Positions 59,835 through 64,000 of a stretch of 64,000 nt of DNA are shown here, one piece after another. The notes beneath the pieces are model-generated. The model did no database searches and had not been told where the DNA came from. It worked only from the letters and a program-made list of their open reading frames with translations. The DNA is from Streptomyces sp. AM 4-1-1 (GTDB lineage: Bacteria > Actinomycetota > Actinomycetes > Streptomycetales > Streptomycetaceae), in contig NZ_CP119145.1 in NCBI RefSeq assembly GCF_029167625.1, positions 2,542,001-2,606,000 on the forward strand, written 5' to 3'. A program made the translations under genes and the position numbers. The stretch's first letter is position 1, and each line of letters opens with the position of its first letter.

Positions 59835-60598
59835 CGGGCTGCCTCGGCGCGATGCGCGACGAGGAAGTCACGGGTGGTCTCGATGACGAGGTCGGGGCAG
59901 AAGAGGTACGGGTAGTGGTCACACGCTTCGGGGACGAGACGCTGAACGGGGCCGCGCACCGATCGCTGTACGGAGTCGATCTGGTCGAGCGAGCCGTATT
60001 CGTCCGCATCGCCCTGAATCAGCAGGACCGGCGCCGTGACATCGAGATCGTTCTCGATGGACCAGTCGCGGAATCTGCGCGAAAGCCACACCTCGCTCCA
60101 GCGGTCGAAGACCGCGCGGGGGTGGTTGTGCACGAGGGCCATCTTCTTGGCGAGCGGCCCGGCTTCGTAGGAAGCCCGTGCGGCCTCGATGCCCAGGCGG
60201 TTCTGCTCTTCGAAGTACATGTGGGGCCCCATGCCGACGACGGCTTCCACCGGGAACGCGGATGCGTACAACAGGGCCATGGAGGCGCCATCGCTGTGTC
60301 CGACCAGCACCGGTCGGCGTATGCCCAGTGTGCCGAGGATCTCGGGCAGTACCTCCTGAGCATGCACATGCATATAGCGGGCGGTGAGCGGCTGTGGAGC
60401 GGGACCCGAACCGCCGTTGCCGTGCCGGGAGTAGACAAGGGCGCGCCGTCCGGTGGCGGCGGCGAGCTGGGCGGGAAAGCGTCCCCATGCGGCGACGCAG
60501 CCGAGGCCGCCGTGCAGAAAGACCAGGGGAGCCAGGTCCGGGTCACCATGTTTCATGACGTATTCGATGGGACCATTGCAAGTATCAACGATCGGCAC
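59831..60598 (-). CDS. alpha/beta hydrolase
   Basis: 255 residues from the GTG at 60598 (GGAAAGGA upstream); a longer frame exists but its extension is unlike the family. 'LVFLHGGLGCVAAWG' (oxyanion), 'VLVGHSDGASMALLYA' (nucleophile Ser), 'LLIQGDADEYG' (Asp) and 'EACDHYPYLF' (His). The first gene of the operon. It could be a thioesterase releasing the product from the carrier, an editing enzyme, or an esterase. Confidence 0.88.
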   Translation of the reverse strand: MPIVDTCNGPIEYVMKHGDPDLAPLVFLHGGLGCVAAWGRFPAQLAAATGRRALVYSRHGNGGSGPAPQPLTARYMHVHAQEVLPEILGTLGIRRPVLVGHSDGASMALLYASAFPVEAVVGMGPHMYFEEQNRLGIEAARASYEAGPLAKKMALVHNHPRAVFDRWSEVWLSRRFRDWSIENDLDVTAPVLLIQGDADEYGSLDQIDSVQRSVRGPVQRLVPEACDHYPYLFCPDLVIETTRDFLVAHRAEAAR

Positions 60599-61233
60599 GT
60601 CAAGATCCTTTCCGGCCTTTTGGGCACCAGAATGGGCATTCGAACAACAGGGAATAATGTTGACCGATGAACTTTCATACGCGCGGAGCGATGCGCCCAT
60701 TACCGAAATCGTCACCGCAGGGCAAGGGGTAGCCCATTCCGACATACACAGCCTTTGGAGCCCGGTTCCGAAAAATCGACACAGAAAAACGGACCGGGGA
60801 AGAGCACACCGAAGGTGCCACACAGAACGGAAGCGCGCGGGAGACCAGCGGGGTTCAGGCGACCGGGGCTGAAAAGGTTACGCATCAGGTGCCAGGACCA
60901 TGCTTTCCGAGGCCCGCACCCGTGGTCCTGCGCCCACAGACCGCCGGGGCCTGACTGCACATCGCCCCGTCGCCGCACGGGCCCGGCCGTGCGGCGACAG
61001 CCGAATTCTTTTACCTTCTCTTTGGTAGATTTTTCACTCTGCCAGTAAAGGCGCGTGCATCAAAAATCCTGCATACTGTCCCCCAATGCATGACCCGGCA
61101 CCTGAAGCACTTGGGCTGCGGACCCGCTGCACGTTTTTTGACGGTCGCGATGTCCGTTCGGCAACACCTGAAGACTAGACAGCACGCCGGGGTTGGAGAA
61201 ATGATTTTATTGAAGCACCTATACGCTGAAAGA
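60599..61233. other. divergent control region of the biosynthetic operon and its LysR gene
   Basis: 635 bp, less GC-rich than the window average, without a convincing gene. A 12-bp perfect hairpin at 60969-60998 is followed by TTCTTTT. TACC-N8-GGTA at 61012-61027 is a possible regulator site. TTGCATG-like AT-rich patches near 61060-61210 fit the LysR promoter. Confidence 0.55.
60969..60998 (+). terminator. terminator-like hairpin in the divergent region
   Basis: GTCGCCGCACGG and its complement around GCCCGG, followed on the plus strand by a T-rich tail. It is unusual upstream of two divergent genes: it would stop transcripts heading toward the LysR gene. Confidence 0.6.
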
Positions 61234-62082
61234 ATGAACATCGACCTGCGACACCTACGCTGTTTTCTGGCAGTCGCCGAGGATGGCGGCTTCACCGCCG
61301 CCGGCCGACGGCTGCATCTGGCCCAGCCGACCCTGACCCGCAACATCCGGACATTGGAAGCGGAGCTGGGCGTCCGACTCTTCGAACGCACCACCCGCAG
61401 GACCGAGTTAACCGAAAAGGGAGGCATGATGCGTGACGCCGTCGCGCCGTTGCTTCAACAGCTCGACTCGGTCCTGACGAATCTGCGTGAAGGGGAGAAA
61501 CTGCGCATCGGGTTCAGCTGGGGATTGCCCGATGGATTGTCCCGACTGGCTGCCCGGTTCGCGGAGGAGGCTGGCATCGAAGTCGAGTTCGTCCGGTGCG
61601 ACACCCGTCTGGCCGGACTCGACACAGGCGTCGTTGACTTGGGGCTTCTGCGGTGCAAGACGCTTCCCAAAGGACTGCGTGGTGTGTTTCTTCATGAGGA
61701 GCCGCGGATAGCGGCCGTCCCCGCGAACTGGCAGTTGGCCGAACGCCCGCACCTGGAGTGGGCGGAGCTGGCGGACTGGCCCCTGGTCATCAACACCGTC
61801 AGCGGGACCACCTTTCCCGACATGTGGCAGGACGGCGCACAGCCGGTGGTCGGTGCCGAATGCCGCAACTTCGACGAGTGGCTGGAGAAGGTGGCCGCCG
61901 GCCTGGGTGTAGGCACGGCCCCGGTCTCCGCTGCCCGGCGCTACCTCCACCCCGGTGTCCACCTCGTCCCGCTGGTCGGCGCCCCTACCGTGCGCGCCCA
62001 TCTTGCCCACCCCTCACAGGGCGCACATCCGCAGGCCGTACGCTTCGCCGACCGAGCCTGGCGCGCAGCGGAACACTGCTGA
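61234..62082 (+). CDS. LysR-family regulator with a TTA codon
   Basis: 282 residues from the ATG at 61234 ('MNIDLRHLRCFLAVAEDGGF'). HTH: 'AAGRRLHLAQPTLTRNIRTLE', 'LGVRLFERTTRRTEL'. Effector domain from residue ~88 ('LRIGFSWGLPDGLSRLAARF'). The TTA at 61408-61410 encodes Leu59, making its translation dependent on the bldA tRNA 20 kb away. It stands divergent to the operon start at 60598 and is its likely pathway regulator. Confidence 0.9.
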   Translation: MNIDLRHLRCFLAVAEDGGFTAAGRRLHLAQPTLTRNIRTLEAELGVRLFERTTRRTELTEKGGMMRDAVAPLLQQLDSVLTNLREGEKLRIGFSWGLPDGLSRLAARFAEEAGIEVEFVRCDTRLAGLDTGVVDLGLLRCKTLPKGLRGVFLHEEPRIAAVPANWQLAERPHLEWAELADWPLVINTVSGTTFPDMWQDGAQPVVGAECRNFDEWLEKVAAGLGVGTAPVSAARRYLHPGVHLVPLVGAPTVRAHLAHPSQGAHPQAVRFADRAWRAAEHC

Positions 62083-62610
62083 CCGATCGCGTGGCGGATG
62101 TACGACATCACGAAACGGCAGCTGTGGACCCCTGGCCTCGCCCCTGCCCAGACTCACAGTCCACCCGCGCCCCTTCGAATGAGGCGTGCTGAACGAGGCT
62201 CTTCCCCAGGCGAGTTGAGGCAGTACGTAGTCATCGACGACGTACGCGAGCCTGGTCCGCCCATGACATGCCCGCCGGCAACAGCCGCAGGCGCACTCGG
62301 TGGACCTGGACGGCGCGGGAACATCGGGGGCCGGCGGCCGGCGCCCAGCGACCCTATCGGCCTTCTCGCCACCGACCACCGCGCGGCAGCACCGCGCGGT
62401 GGTCGGTGGCGCCCCGGAGCAACTTCACAGGGGTGACCTCACATGGGGTGAACACGTCGTCGTTTGGCTGGTCACACGTGGGGCCAGGAGGAGATCCCGC
62501 CCCAGCTTCACGTGACCAGGCCCCGGTCCCGCTCCCGCGTCTCCTTGAGCGATCGACCGGCCGCTCCCGCCGACCGGGACCGGACCTACTCGATCAGCCA
62601 GGCTGGCGTG
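62083..62610. other. non-coding interval between LysR and ppx
   Basis: 528 bp. It contains the 19-bp hairpin at 62368-62410. The rest has no gene or repeat I can support. It marks the edge between accessory operon and core genes. Confidence 0.6.
62368..62410. terminator. terminator with 19-bp perfect stem
   Basis: GCCACCGACCACCGCGCGG and its exact complement around a 5-nt loop, between the convergent LysR and ppx genes. It is likely bidirectional. Confidence 0.9.
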
Positions 62611-63567
62611 TCACCGTTCGATGTCTTCCGCCAGTTTGCAAGCGATCCCGTCCAGGATGTCGTGCTCGCTGACGACCACCTCTCGGGCGCCCGTCCGCTT
62701 CATCACCTCCAGGAGGATCAACGCCCCCGAGGTGATCACGTCGACCCGGCCCGGGTGCATCGCGGGGATGGCGGTGCGTTCGGCGTGGGTGGAGGTGAGC
62801 AGGCGGCCGGTGATGTCCTGGACCTGTTCGAAGGTGACCCGGGAGTGGTGGATCGCGGCCGGGTCGTACTCCGCCAGGTCCAGCGCGATGGCGGCGACCG
62901 TCGTCACCGTCCCGGCCAGGCCGACCAGGGTGGCCGTCCCGGTGAGCGGGACGGTCTCCTCCGCGAGGTCCAGGGCGGCTTCGACGTCCGCGCGGATCGC
63001 GGTGACCTGGCCGAGCGTCGGCGGGTCCGAGACCGTGCCCTCGTGGACCAGGTGGCGCTCCGTCATCCGTACGCAGCCGATGTCCACGGACCGGGCCGCC
63101 GTCACCCGGTCGTCGCCGACCACGAACTCCGTGGAGCCGCCGCCGATGTCCACCACCAGGTACGGCTTCGCCAGGTCGTCGCGGCCGGTCAGCTCCTTGG
63201 TGGCGCCGATGAAGGAGAACTCCGCCTCCTGGTCACCGCTGATCACCTCGGGCTCGACGCCCAGGATGTCCACGACGCCCCGGACGAACTCGTCCCGGTT
63301 CTCCGCGTCGCGCGAGGCGGAGGTGGCGACGAAACGAATCCTCTCCGCGCCGTGCTCCTTGATCACCTCGGCGTACTCACGGCAGGCGGCGAAGGTCCGC
63401 TCCAGCGCCTCCGGTGCGAGCCGGCCGGTGCGGTCCACGCCCTGTCCGAGACGGACGATGTGCATCCGGCGGTCCAGGTCGGTCAGTTCCCCGGTCGCCG
63501 GGTCCGCGTCGGCGACGAGGAGGCGGATCGAGTTCGTACCGCAGTCGATGGCGGCGACCCTGGTCAT
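62611..63567 (-). CDS. ppx: Ppx/GppA-family exopolyphosphatase
   Basis: 318 residues from the ATG at 63567, in ATGA overlap with the DUF501 gene. 'VAAIDCGTNSIRLLVAD' and 'LVVDIGGGSTEFVVGDD' are the two phosphate-binding loops of the sugar-kinase/Hsp70 fold; 'ATSASRDAENRDEF' and 'VISGDQEAEFSF' are family regions. It is the short (~315-residue) actinobacterial type. It hydrolyses polyphosphate or pppGpp, affecting stress responses. The DUF501-ppx pair is common in actinobacteria, from memory. Confidence 0.93.
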   Translation of the reverse strand: MTRVAAIDCGTNSIRLLVADADPATGELTDLDRRMHIVRLGQGVDRTGRLAPEALERTFAACREYAEVIKEHGAERIRFVATSASRDAENRDEFVRGVVDILGVEPEVISGDQEAEFSFIGATKELTGRDDLAKPYLVVDIGGGSTEFVVGDDRVTAARSVDIGCVRMTERHLVHEGTVSDPPTLGQVTAIRADVEAALDLAEETVPLTGTATLVGLAGTVTTVAAIALDLAEYDPAAIHHSRVTFEQVQDITGRLLTSTHAERTAIPAMHPGRVDVITSGALILLEVMKRTGAREVVVSEHDILDGIACKLAEDIER

Positions 63568-64000
63568 GCCGACGCCTCCGGCTCGCAGGGGGCCACACAG
63601 GGGCCCTTGCGCCACCACTCGGGCAGCATCGCGACGGCCTCGTCACCCAGCGGGTTCACACCCGGTCCGGCGGCCAGCGAGTGGCCGACCAGGACGTGCA
63701 GGCACTTCACCCGGTCCGGCATGCCGCCCGCGCTGGGGAAGCCCTCCAGGACCTCGATGGCGTCGCGGCGGGCGAGGTAGTCCTCGTGGGCCGCGCGGTA
63801 GGCGGCGGCCAGCTCGGGGTCCGACCGGAGACGTTCCGTCATCTCCTTCATCACCCCGTTCGCCTCCAGCGTGCCGATCGCGGACGCGGCGCGCGGGCAC
63901 GTCAGGTAGTACGTCGTGGGGAACGGCGTGCCGTCCTCCAGCCGCGGCGACGTCTCGACCACGTCCGGATTGCCGCAGGGACAGCGGTGCGCGATGGCGC
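63564..64000 (-). CDS. DUF501-family protein, 5' end beyond window
   Basis: The frame is open to the window edge. The sequence at the edge reads 'HRCPCGNPDVVETSPRLEDG', so codons before the first in-window GTG (63962) belong to the gene. Further motifs: 'TPFPTTYYLTCPRAASAIG', 'VKCLHVLVGHSLAAGPGVNP', 'DEAVAMLPEWW'. Cysteines around 'CPCGNP' and 'LTCPRA' could bind metal. The function is unknown. It is translationally coupled to ppx. Confidence 0.85.
   Translation of the reverse strand, partial: AIAHRCPCGNPDVVETSPRLEDGTPFPTTYYLTCPRAASAIGTLEANGVMKEMTERLRSDPELAAAYRAAHEDYLARRDAIEVLEGFPSAGGMPDRVKCLHVLVGHSLAAGPGVNPLGDEAVAMLPEWWRKGPCVAPCEPEASA

Noticed and set aside
51943-60598. Assigning the operon to pyrrole-2-carboxylate or a pantothenate-type antimetabolite
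   Set aside because: The ligase-carrier-dehydrogenase trio and panD point in different directions, and the pocket code and missing glutamate fit neither well; the product is left open.

Overview
The window is a chromosomal stretch of a Streptomyces or very close actinomycete. Evidence: very high GC with strong third-position bias, GTG starts with GGAGG-type ribosome sites, many 4-bp ATGA/GTGA overlaps, the actinobacterial histidine route through formiminoglutamate deiminase, roadblock/LC7 proteins, and a tRNA-Leu with a UAA anticodon at 41492-41574 that matches the developmental regulator bldA.

Layout. 1-2.4 kb: end of a surface or exopolysaccharide locus (large-protein C-terminus, small membrane protein, GH26-like hydrolase) and a STAS protein. 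2.46-2.62 kb: a 160-bp MITE-like element, with a second copy at 35.3 kb. 2.6-8.4 kb: a six-gene stressosome/partner-switching operon (rsbR-rsbS-rsbT, an ATPase-phosphatase fusion, a hybrid kinase, a receiver-PP2C phosphatase). 9.0-13.3 kb: polysaccharide deacetylase, GT2 glycosyltransferase and a CelD-type acetyltransferase, the last two carrying in-frame minisatellites. 13.3-19.5 kb: histidine utilisation operon (hutU, M20 amidohydrolase, hutF, hutI). 19.7-22.1 kb: a roadblock/LC7 plus PATAN-like operon without a GTPase. 22.2-35.2 kb: mostly housekeeping or conserved single genes (RpiR regulator, DsbA-like protein, MFS/LysR pair, cystathionine beta-synthase, SGNH hydrolase, thiolase, Bax-inhibitor-like protein).

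35.57-41.51 kb is a decayed genomic island bounded by a 26-bp direct repeat that duplicates the 3' end of the bldA tRNA gene. It carries an HprK-like kinase, a fused scar of a truncated aminoglycoside-type kinase and a truncated lactate dehydrogenase, a cysteine-rich membrane protein, a frameshifted small gene and an XRE/TPR regulator. No integrase is visible. 42-49 kb returns to core genes: ABC exporter, cyclopropane-fatty-acid synthase and type II NADH dehydrogenase, with two Rex-like operators upstream of ndh.

49.6-62.1 kb is the most interesting part: a compact biosynthetic operon of unknown product. It holds a stand-alone adenylation enzyme, a free carrier protein, two acyl-CoA-dehydrogenase-like flavoproteins, a flavin reductase, a dedicated aspartate decarboxylase (panD), a frame-disrupted SDR, a PhyH dioxygenase, a zinc alcohol dehydrogenase and an alpha/beta hydrolase. 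It is flanked by an XRE regulator/MFS exporter pair and by a LysR regulator containing a TTA codon, which would place it under bldA control. The window ends in ppx and a partial DUF501 gene.

Two cross-cutting signals: short tandem repeats are unusually frequent, and within genes their units are multiples of three; and three genes contain TTA codons in the same window as the tRNA that reads them.
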